15,996 bases of DNA, from contig DJDY01000082.1 of NCBI GenBank assembly GCA_002435585.1, positions 27,524 through 43,519 of the forward strand. The letters are read 5' to 3'. The notes under the pieces were generated by a model, which saw only the letters and a list, made by a program, of their open reading frames with translations, was not told where the DNA came from and searched no databases. Below are positions 7,932 to 13,986 of the stretch, piece after piece. Both the position numbers and the translations under genes were made by a program. Position 1 is the stretch's first letter. Each line of letters opens with the position of its first letter. Source of the DNA: Lachnospira sp. UBA5912 (GTDB lineage Bacteria > Bacillota > Clostridia > Lachnospirales > Lachnospiraceae).

Positions 7932-8492
7932 CTAATCTGCCTTACTTGCATTGGTTAACATAACGGGAAGTGTTGCATCTATAGAATCAGCTATCTTACC
8001 TATAAAATGTTCAAAATCAGCCTGCATTCCACTTTCTATCCATTTGTAAGTACTTCCTATTATAGCATAGCCATAAAAATAAGACATAAACTCAAGATCT
8101 TTCTCTGATATATTCTGTCCTTCACTTTTTCTTGCAATATAGTCTTTTACTATCTCTGCCGTCACCTTTTCAAGATAATTCGTTACAATATCCCTGTTTT
8201 TAGAATTATATATATGTATTACAACATCCCTATACTGTGATAGCAGTGAAGCAGCATTGATATATGCCTCATAAAATGAACCTTCTTTAGCTACACACCT
8301 CAAATTCTCTTCTACTTCCTGCGTAAATATATTATTTAAAACATCATATATATCCTTGTAATAGTAATAGAATGTATTTCTGTTAATTTCACAATCATCA
8401 CATATGTCTTTAACTGTAACCTTATCTATTGATTTTGTCTTAAGCAGCTCTAAAAGACTAAGCATTATAGCTTTCTTTGTAAACTTAGCCAT
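7932..8492 (-). CDS. TetR/AcrR-family transcriptional regulator
   Basis: A 186-residue repressor-type protein of typical length. The N-terminal DNA-binding domain (1-55) carries a helix-turn-helix at about 25-44 (VTVKDICDDCEINRNTFYYY), the hallmark of TetR proteins, followed by the usual YYKDIYDVLNNIF helix. The ligand domain (about 60-180) is helical and resembles the TetR_C_7/DhaS-like group found in Lactobacillales and Clostridia. AAAGGATG precedes the ATG by about 10 nt. Its gene lies upstream of the DUF308, radical SAM and oleate hydratase genes on the same strand, making these natural candidate targets, possibly along with itself. The ligand cannot be told from sequence. Confidence 0.92.
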   Translation of the reverse strand: MAKFTKKAIMLSLLELLKTKSIDKVTVKDICDDCEINRNTFYYYYKDIYDVLNNIFTQEVEENLRCVAKEGSFYEAYINAASLLSQYRDVVIHIYNSKNRDIVTNYLEKVTAEIVKDYIARKSEGQNISEKDLEFMSYFYGYAIIGSTYKWIESGMQADFEHFIGKIADSIDATLPVMLTNASKAD

Positions 8493-8595
8493 ATATACAA
8501 CATCCTTTTTATATATTTAACTTTCATATATCCAGATTCTTAATATTAGTAATCCTTGTATATCCAATCTATATATTAATCGTCTAATAGCTTAT

Positions 8596-8624
8596 ATAAT
8601 ATCTTATCTTTTATAATATGTAAA
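8596..8624 (-). promoter_or_regulatory. Promoter candidate for the TetR-family gene
   Basis: TTTACA (8624-8619) and TATTAT (8601-8596), each five of six consensus bases, are 17 bp apart. The leader would be about 100 nt. The whole 8493-8685 gap is extremely AT-rich, which makes a chance match likely. No clear operator palindrome was seen. Confidence 0.3.
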
Positions 8625-8685
8625 TATAAATATATTACTGCTATCCAATTAATATGACATACCAGTATTACATCTAACTTTATAA

Positions 8686-10437
8686 CTATCTGTTCTCACT
8701 TTTACTTTCTTCTTTTTTCTTATGATATGCCTCTTTTTCCTTATACATTATTTTATCTGCTGATTTTAATAATTCTTCCATGTCAGTAACTTCTTCTTTA
8801 TAAAGACTTCCTATTGATGCACTCACATTATTCTTTTTCAATGTATCCTTAAGATTAACAATCATATCCTCGTATGCTTTGGCATTTATATCCGTCTTAA
8901 TAACAACGAACTCGTCACCACCTATCCTGTAGCAGTCATCAGGAAATATATTGTTTATTATATGTGCAGCTGAGCTTATGAATTTGTCACCACTTGCATG
9001 TCCATAATTATCATTAATGCTTTTTAATCCATTAAGATCTATGTAAGCAACACCTGTATTTTTTATTATTGTATTTTTCGCTCCTTCCAACACATTTATA
9101 TACTTGTTACGGTTATAAATACCCGTAAGCATATCTTTATAACTAAGATAATTAAGTTCTTCCTGCTGCACGCGTTTTTCAAGGCTGTTTGCCACAAAAT
9201 ACTGTATAGAGTTGAGCAATGTCGCATCATTATAATGGCTTTTAGGATTATCAACTCCAAGGAATCCGATTATCTGTCCGTCTCTTTTAAGGGAAACCTC
9301 AAGAAGTCTTTCAATATCCTGTGCCTTTAATATATCGTATACTTCTGTTCCTTTTTCGTCATCAATATCAGAAATGTAGTACTGCTTATCCTTCCTGAAT
9401 TCTTCCATCCACGAATCAACAATCTGTAAAGGAACATCCTGAAGGTTATCTTTTTGTGCTGAGATTCCTTCCTTTACATATTCATATGTATTCACCGCCA
9501 GATTATTTTTATAGTCTATTTCAAATATATAACATCTGTCCGAGCCAAAATAATTATTAATTATAGCAAGCAGATTGTTAATCGCGGTATTGATATCTGC
9601 CTCCGTTGTTAATTCCGCTATACACTGGTTTAAAACCATAGATGTCTGTAGCTCTGCAACTGTTTCTATCTGTTTTTTAGACAACTGGCCTATTCTTGTA
9701 TTCTGTTCTCCAAGAATAGTTACATACATAATCATCATTGATATACATATAGAAACATCAATAATAGATATACCAAACTGACCTAATTGTATGACCGCAG
9801 CTATTGCTGGCAGTAAAATGTATGATGCCAGTGCAAAAAATGCTCCTCTTGTTAACCTTTTACGATATTGTATAAGAAACGAAAGCTCTATGAGCATTCC
9901 TGCTAATGGTAAGATTAACGAAACAATGTATGTCTGATTTCTGTGATATATATTATTATTATCAATGCTGTAATACAGATTAGTAAATGCCGCAAAAATA
10001 ACAAGTATCAATGCAATAAGACATAATACATTCATTAATCCTGCTCTTTTCAGCTGTTTCTCTTCCTCAACTGAAAAAAGGTACGCACATACATACTTAT
10101 GGAAAAAATATAATATAACAATATTGGATATGTAAACCAGGGCATTGCTTATATGTACCATCCAATATCCTGTTGTACTGTTTAATCCTCTGGATACTAT
10201 AGCAACCACATCACTTATCAGCAGAACTGTTGTTGTAAACTGCATAAGTATCATCCATATTCTTTTACGCTTATCAAAATTCCTGCTGAATATCATAACA
10301 AGACACGCTATAAGACTGAATATCCCACCCCAGAAAACAATAGAAACATTAGCATTTTCCACATTTATCAGGTATGTACTACCATAACCGGCTGTGTGTC
10401 CCAATGTATTATTTATATCAAATATTATATTTTTCAC
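8686..10437 (-). CDS. Membrane diguanylate cyclase: 7 TM - GAF - GGDEF
   Basis: A 583-residue sensor that should make cyclic di-GMP from two GTP. Seven hydrophobic helices lie at about residues 31-242, in a 7TM sensor-like arrangement. A GAF domain follows at about 265-420 (INNYFGSDRCYIFEID ... GQIIGFLGVDNPKSHYND), then the GGDEF domain at about 430-570. The cyclase signature is intact: YIDLNGLKSINDNYGHASGD supplies the metal and base-binding residues, and GGDEF is at 506-510. The RxxD inhibitory site expected five residues before GGDEF is IFPD, so product inhibition is probably absent. The C-terminus is Lys/Glu-rich. No ATG is available; two GTG codons are possible. AGGTGA is correctly spaced for the GTG at 10437, whereas the GTG at 10446 overlaps that site, so 10437 is preferred. 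The gene has its own promoter. Confidence 0.92.
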   Translation of the reverse strand: MKNIIFDINNTLGHTAGYGSTYLINVENANVSIVFWGGIFSLIACLVMIFSRNFDKRKRIWMILMQFTTTVLLISDVVAIVSRGLNSTTGYWMVHISNALVYISNIVILYFFHKYVCAYLFSVEEEKQLKRAGLMNVLCLIALILVIFAAFTNLYYSIDNNNIYHRNQTYIVSLILPLAGMLIELSFLIQYRKRLTRGAFFALASYILLPAIAAVIQLGQFGISIIDVSICISMMIMYVTILGEQNTRIGQLSKKQIETVAELQTSMVLNQCIAELTTEADINTAINNLLAIINNYFGSDRCYIFEIDYKNNLAVNTYEYVKEGISAQKDNLQDVPLQIVDSWMEEFRKDKQYYISDIDDEKGTEVYDILKAQDIERLLEVSLKRDGQIIGFLGVDNPKSHYNDATLLNSIQYFVANSLEKRVQQEELNYLSYKDMLTGIYNRNKYINVLEGAKNTIIKNTGVAYIDLNGLKSINDNYGHASGDKFISSAAHIINNIFPDDCYRIGGDEFVVIKTDINAKAYEDMIVNLKDTLKKNNVSASIGSLYKEEVTDMEELLKSADKIMYKEKEAYHKKKEESKSENR

Positions 10438-10471
10438 TTTATTCACCTATTTTTATATAACGATAATGATA

Positions 10472-10500
10472 ATTTTAACATATTTTATATTTGTTGTCAC
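10472..10500 (-). promoter_or_regulatory. Promoter for the diguanylate cyclase gene
   Basis: GTGACA (10500-10495) and TAAAAT (10477-10472), each five of six consensus bases, are separated by exactly 17 bp. The predicted leader is only about 28 nt. Confidence 0.55.
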
Positions 10501-10541
10501 TAACCGTTTTATGATAATCAGCTATAAAACACGAACTTAAT

Positions 10542-10569
10542 ACATCTTACCATCAAAAGGATAAGATGT
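10542..10569. other. 8-bp inverted repeat upstream of the cyclase promoter
   Basis: ACATCTTA (10542-10549) and TAAGATGT (10562-10569) form a perfect dyad with a 12-bp gap, about 40 bp upstream of the cyclase -35. The adjacent GGCGGCGGCC (10585-10594) is a striking GC-rich patch in otherwise AT-rich DNA. It could be an activator site or nothing; no family was recognised. Confidence 0.25.
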
Positions 10570-10612
10570 TACTTAGCAAAACAAGGCGGCGGCCAGTACA
10601 CCTTACAAACTG

Positions 10613-10656
10613 AAAAAATACAGGAATTACAGCACTGTCATGTGCTGTAATTCCTG
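10613..10656 (-). terminator. Intrinsic terminator after the 171-residue membrane protein gene
   Basis: A perfect 15-bp stem (arms 10656-10642 and 10635-10621, beginning CAGGAATTACAGCAC) with a 6-nt loop is followed on the minus strand by UAUUUUUUC. It begins 29 nt past the stop codon and isolates this gene from the downstream cyclase. Confidence 0.92.
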
Positions 10657-10685
10657 CATTTAACTATTATTCATTTACTGCTCAT

Positions 10686-11201
10686 TTACTGCGCATTGTG
10701 TGCAGCCTGTACCTGCTGGCAGCTGTTTAAGAATGTGTTAGCTGCTTCAAGATTCATAGATAACTGTTTTTTGGTATGATTTACTGTAAAATAAGGCATG
10801 AAAAATAATGCATAAAGTCCAACAACAAATGCTACACATCCTATAAGCAAATCCCATGGGAAGAATGGAACCACATACCAGCCAAATTTTGCAAAATTCC
10901 ACGACCATTTTACAGCTACCTTATATCCTCCTACTTTGAAATAACAAATACATGCCAGTATAAATGAAACAGCAAGGAAATCCGGAATTATAAATCCTAA
11001 AAATCCACAAACTGTACCAATAATAGATACCGCCCATACTGCATTTATCTTTCTTAGTTTTTCTTCTGATTCGTTCTTTACATTCTGTGCATACGCAATA
11101 TTGTTAGCAAATTCTATCTCTTCATATAAGCTTGCTTTTCCTTTTTTCTTTTCCTTCTCGTTGTTATTTTCCTGTGTTTCTACATTAAACATTTTATCCA
11201 T
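10686..11201 (-). CDS. Unknown 171-residue membrane protein with charged N-terminus
   Basis: I do not recognise this family. The first 50 residues are soluble and highly charged (Glu/Lys/Asn-rich, with KEKKKGK at 16-22). Three predicted membrane helices follow at about 53-72, 73-89 and 115-137. Between the second and third is an aromatic, basic segment (YKVAVKWSWNFAKFGWYVVPFFPWD, described here by its ends at about 93-117) that may lie in the membrane interface. The C-terminus (141-171) is polar and ends QVQAAHNAQ. The start is supported by AAGAAGGA about 5 nt before the ATG. It stands alone between a long gene-free leader and a strong terminator, so it is a single-gene transcript. The hydrophobic core and good ribosome binding site make it a credible gene; function unknown. 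Confidence 0.85.
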   Translation of the reverse strand: MDKMFNVETQENNNEKEKKKGKASLYEEIEFANNIAYAQNVKNESEEKLRKINAVWAVSIIGTVCGFLGFIIPDFLAVSFILACICYFKVGGYKVAVKWSWNFAKFGWYVVPFFPWDLLIGCVAFVVGLYALFFMPYFTVNHTKKQLSMNLEAANTFLNSCQQVQAAHNAQ

Positions 11202-11667
11202 TTTATTCCTTCTTTCCCCGATGATTTACCGGTATTTTTTATCTTTCACTTATATGACGAATATTTTTCTGCCATGGTTTTATCTTTTGTTCAATTTTTT
11301 AATTTTTATTTTCCTGCAGATAAAACCAGACCTATTGCAGACACATAGGTTGCCATTATTAATCAGACAGCTTTAAATCTGCTATTTTTATCCATGTTTA
11401 ATCAAGCTTTAATCTTTATAAATTCTTTATAACCATACATTCTTTATCAGATATATAATAATTGATTATTTCTTATTTTTCAATATATTTTCATGTATTT
11501 TCCAATATTATTTTATGTGTATTTCATCTTGTTGTTTAGTTTTGTGTTTTACACGTACTTATTAGTGTGTCATTAATATATAATAAAATTAATTTTAATA
11601 TTTAACAGCCATAATTAAGAGCTTATCACTTCTTAATTATCAGTTTATATAATAATTTACATTTATA
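11202..11667. other. Gene-free AT-rich stretch with scattered dyads
   Basis: No open frame with a ribosome binding site was found on either strand. The stretch holds a perfect 10-bp inverted repeat, ATAATTAAGA (11611-11620) with TCTTAATTAT (11631-11640), and a 6-bp dyad ACCTAT/ATAGGT at 11329-11349. It also contains a possible promoter at 11455-11483. No known riboswitch or RNA family was recognised. Confidence 0.5.
11455..11483 (-). promoter_or_regulatory. Promoter candidate for the 171-residue membrane protein gene
   Basis: TTGAAA (11483-11478) and TATTAT (11460-11455), each five of six consensus bases, are 17 bp apart. The leader would be unusually long at about 247 nt. AT-richness raises the chance-match risk. 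Confidence 0.3.
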
Positions 11668-11668
11668 C

Positions 11669-11694
11669 AAAAAAAGAACCCCCGAAGGAGTTCT
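11669..11694 (-). terminator. UUCG-loop terminator at the end of the rRNA methyltransferase gene
   Basis: On the minus strand AGAACTCC-TTCG-GGGGTTCT forms an 8-bp stem (with one G-U pair) closed by a stable UUCG tetraloop, followed by a run of seven uridines. The stem begins only 3 nt after the stop codon. Confidence 0.95.
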
Positions 11695-11697
11695 TTT

Positions 11698-13107
11698 TCA
11701 AGAGTCTGACTTTAAATCCAATTTTTCCACTTTTCGGGACAACAAAATTACAGTTTCACAATGTCCAGTATTCGGGAACATGTCAATACAGCATCCCTTC
11801 TTAACCTCATATCCGCTCTCCTGCAGCATAACCAGATCTCTTGCAAGGCTTGTTGGCTTACATGATATATATACCATAGACTCAACGCCATAATCAATTA
11901 TCTTCTTAAGTGCCTTAGGGTTAATACCATCTCTTGGTGGGTCAAGAACTATAAAATCAGGCCTGTCCTTTATATTATCAAGAGCATTAAGCACATCATC
12001 AGCTATAAATTCACAGTTAGTAAGACCATTTATCCCTGCATTGATTCTGGCAGCCTCAACTGCTTCTGGTATTATCTCAACACCGATAACCTTTTTAGCA
12101 ACTGGCGCTAATATCTGGGCTATAGTACCTGTTCCACTGTAAAGATCGAATATAACCTTATCCTTTGTTGTTCCTACATAATCCCTTGCCTTAGAGTAAA
12201 GAACCTCTGCACCAAGTGAATTAGTCTGGAAAAATGAAAACGTTGTAATCTTAAACTTAAGTCCGAGAAGTTCTTCCTCTATATAATCCCTTCCGAACAC
12301 TATTTCTGTCTTTTCATTAATAACTGCATCAGCAACACTATCATTATAGGTATGTAAGAATCCAACAATTTTACCATCAAGTGATAAAGCTTTTAATCTT
12401 TCTGCAAGCTCATCCATAGGTATATCATTTACTGTTGTTGTTACAATATCAACAAGAATCTGTCCTGTTTTTACTGCCTTTCTTACAAGAAGATGTCTTA
12501 AATATCCTTCATGTTTCATTTTATGATAATATGTCAGATTGTTTTCAAGAGCATAATCATATACACACTTAAGTATTTTTCTGTAATCGTTATCCACAAT
12601 TTTACAGCCTATTACTGTAACTATGTCATACATACTGTTTCTTTTATGCAGCCCAAGTGCTATCGGACCATCTTTTACCTCGTCACCAAATGAGAACTCC
12701 ATCTTATTACGATATTCACTTGATACTGGACTTCCAAGTATTCCTTCCCATTCATACTCATTTTTTATAACTGGCTCAAGAAGCCTTTTAACTGTAGCTT
12801 CTTTCATCTTTAGCTGTTCTTCATACCTTACAGTCTGGTATACACATCCACCACATTTTCCGAAATGCTCGCATCTTTCATTAGTCTCCGTATCTGACTG
12901 CCTGACAACTTCAATAAGTCTTCCTTCACACTTTCCATGCTTCTTTTTATTTACCATAAACTTAACTGTCTGTCCCGGTATGGAATTCTTTACAACTGCC
13001 TTTTCCTTTGTTATCTGCCCGTCTTCTTCTACTTCAACTACAACATTTCCCTTATTGGGAAAATCGACACTTTCCACATAACCTGTATATATACCACCTT
13101 TTTTCAT
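11698..13107 (-). CDS. rlmD: 23S rRNA (uracil-C5)-methyltransferase, RlmD/RlmCD type
   Basis: A 469-residue SAM-dependent RNA m5U methyltransferase. An N-terminal TRAM RNA-binding domain (about 1-66) is followed by the iron-sulfur ligands Cys79, Cys85, Cys88 (CEHFGKCGGC) and Cys168. The catalytic domain shows FFQTN (292-296), SAM motif DLYSGTGT (321-328), VEI (343-345), DPPRDG (389-394), the nucleophile Cys416 in YISCKP, and the general-base glutamate Glu451 in HCET. All key residues are present. In Gram-positive bacteria one such enzyme (RlmCD) can methylate both U747 and U1939 of 23S rRNA, so the exact target is not certain. AAAGGATATTTTAG places a ribosome binding site 8 nt before the ATG. 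It is a single-gene transcript with its own promoter and terminator. Confidence 0.95.
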   Translation of the reverse strand: MKKGGIYTGYVESVDFPNKGNVVVEVEEDGQITKEKAVVKNSIPGQTVKFMVNKKKHGKCEGRLIEVVRQSDTETNERCEHFGKCGGCVYQTVRYEEQLKMKEATVKRLLEPVIKNEYEWEGILGSPVSSEYRNKMEFSFGDEVKDGPIALGLHKRNSMYDIVTVIGCKIVDNDYRKILKCVYDYALENNLTYYHKMKHEGYLRHLLVRKAVKTGQILVDIVTTTVNDIPMDELAERLKALSLDGKIVGFLHTYNDSVADAVINEKTEIVFGRDYIEEELLGLKFKITTFSFFQTNSLGAEVLYSKARDYVGTTKDKVIFDLYSGTGTIAQILAPVAKKVIGVEIIPEAVEAARINAGINGLTNCEFIADDVLNALDNIKDRPDFIVLDPPRDGINPKALKKIIDYGVESMVYISCKPTSLARDLVMLQESGYEVKKGCCIDMFPNTGHCETVILLSRKVEKLDLKSDS

Positions 13108-13132
13108 CTAAAATATCCTTTCCAGCTACTTA

Positions 13133-13161
13133 ATCATATTATTTATCGTATTATTTATCAA
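13133..13161 (-). promoter_or_regulatory. Promoter for the rRNA methyltransferase gene
   Basis: TTGATA (13161-13156) and TATGAT (13138-13133), each five of six consensus bases, are 17 bp apart. The leader is about 20 nt and includes the ribosome binding site. The TTGATA word also recurs in the tandem repeat 40-90 bp upstream. Confidence 0.5.
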
Positions 13162-13200
13162 TTTAATACTGTAATCTGCTTGCTTAATTATCTGTTAGTT

Positions 13201-13251
13201 TTATCAATATATTTACCTTATCAATATATCTACTTTATCAACACATTTGTT
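13201..13251. repeat. Three 17-bp tandem repeats upstream of the rRNA methyltransferase gene
   Basis: Three head-to-tail units begin TTATCAATATATTTACC (13201-13217), TTATCAATATATCTACT (13218-13234) and TTATCAACACATTTGTT (13235-13251). The first two differ at 2 of 17 positions; the third is more diverged. A related dyad ATTGAT/ATCAAT lies at 13271-13290, and a further TATCAA at 13156-13161 forms the -35. On the minus strand each unit presents TTGATA. Confidence 0.7.
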
Positions 13252-13411
13252 TAATAATCCATCTGCTTAAATTGATATGTCTGCATCAATATGTTTGCTC
13301 TTTTAAGCTATCTGCTATATATCTGTATTTAATCGATATATTTTTATATTTTTAAATTGTACCACATGACATTATTACATTATTATATTAAACCATCAAA
13401 CCATCATAAGG

Positions 13412-13452
13412 AAAAAGACCACTGACCGATTACATAACCTGCCAGTGGTCTT
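13412..13452 (-). terminator. Intrinsic terminator downstream of the acidic-tail membrane protein gene
   Basis: AAGACCACTG (13452-13443) pairs perfectly with CAGTGGTCTT (13424-13415) across an 18-nt loop, followed on the minus strand by a uridine run (UUUUU then CC). It lies about 120 nt after the stop codon; the intervening stretch shows no convincing gene. Confidence 0.8.
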
Positions 13453-13573
13453 ATATATATCTTAGTATTATTCCCATGAATACATAACTTCCAGCAAAAG
13501 CCAGAATGTAATGTGTCTAAACAAATCATATCTACTACATATGTCTGTTCTCTGCTACCAAATACAATACTAA

Positions 13574-13855
13574 TTAATTCTCGAAGTCTTTATCAGCATC
13601 ATCGTCGTCTTCATCTTCGAAATCATCTTCAAAATCATCATCATCGAAGTCATCATCAAAATCATCAAGATAATCAGGAGTGAAGTATCTGTATATAGCA
13701 TATACAATTGCTGCTAAAGCTGCAACAGCACCAATAACTGCTAACACAATAACAACTACATTGCTTTTCTTCTTATCTTCTTCCACTTCTTTCTTATGAA
13801 GAAGTTCATTCAGCTTACTAGCTGCAATAAGTTCTTCAATCTTATCCTTATTCAT
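13574..13855 (-). CDS. Small single-pass membrane protein with acidic C-terminal tail
   Basis: A 93-residue protein. Residues 1-30 form a charged amphipathic helix (MNKDKIEELIAASKLNELLH, then KKEVEEDKKK). One membrane helix follows at about 32-53 (VVVIVLAVIGAVAALAAIVYAIY), then YFTPDYLDDF and a tail in which about two thirds of residues 61-93 are Asp or Glu, in DDF/EDDF-like units. The lysines before the helix predict N-in, C-out topology, putting the acidic tail outside the cytoplasm (inference). Similar small proteins occur in Lachnospiraceae as I recall them, but I know of no function. AAAGGAG lies 8 nt before the ATG. The gene has its own promoter and terminator, immediately after the helicase gene, so it is not obviously an operon partner. 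Confidence 0.88.
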   Translation of the reverse strand: MNKDKIEELIAASKLNELLHKKEVEEDKKKSNVVVIVLAVIGAVAALAAIVYAIYRYFTPDYLDDFDDDFDDDDFEDDFEDEDDDDADKDFEN

Positions 13856-13894
13856 AACAACCGCTCCTTTCCAGTCACATAATAAAGTAAATAT

Positions 13895-13923
13895 ATTGTA
13901 TCACAATCATTTTTATTTGTCAC
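13895..13923 (-). promoter_or_regulatory. Promoter for the acidic-tail membrane protein gene
   Basis: GTGACA (13923-13918) and TACAAT (13900-13895), each five of six consensus bases, are separated by 17 bp. The predicted leader of about 33 nt contains the AAAGGAG site. Confidence 0.6.
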
Positions 13924-13986
13924 CACATTTATATCTTAATATTATATTAACATTACTGTACAGAACCAGTCTCGGAACCGCAAACA

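Noticed and set aside
10505..10610. Cyclic di-GMP riboswitch upstream of the cyclase gene
   Set aside because: No match to the conserved cores of class I or II, and the stretch lies upstream of the predicted promoter, so it would not be in the transcript.
12623..13081. 152-codon plus-strand frame opposite the rRNA methyltransferase gene
   Set aside because: It is fully antisense to a gene with all catalytic motifs; its translation is low-complexity Ser/Phe/Thr and it lacks a ribosome binding site.
13201..13251. CRISPR array
   Set aside because: Units are only 17 bp, directly adjacent with no spacers, and no cas genes are present.
13404..13529. 41-codon minus-strand frame after the acidic-tail protein gene
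   Set aside because: No ribosome binding site, and it reads straight through the intrinsic terminator stem.
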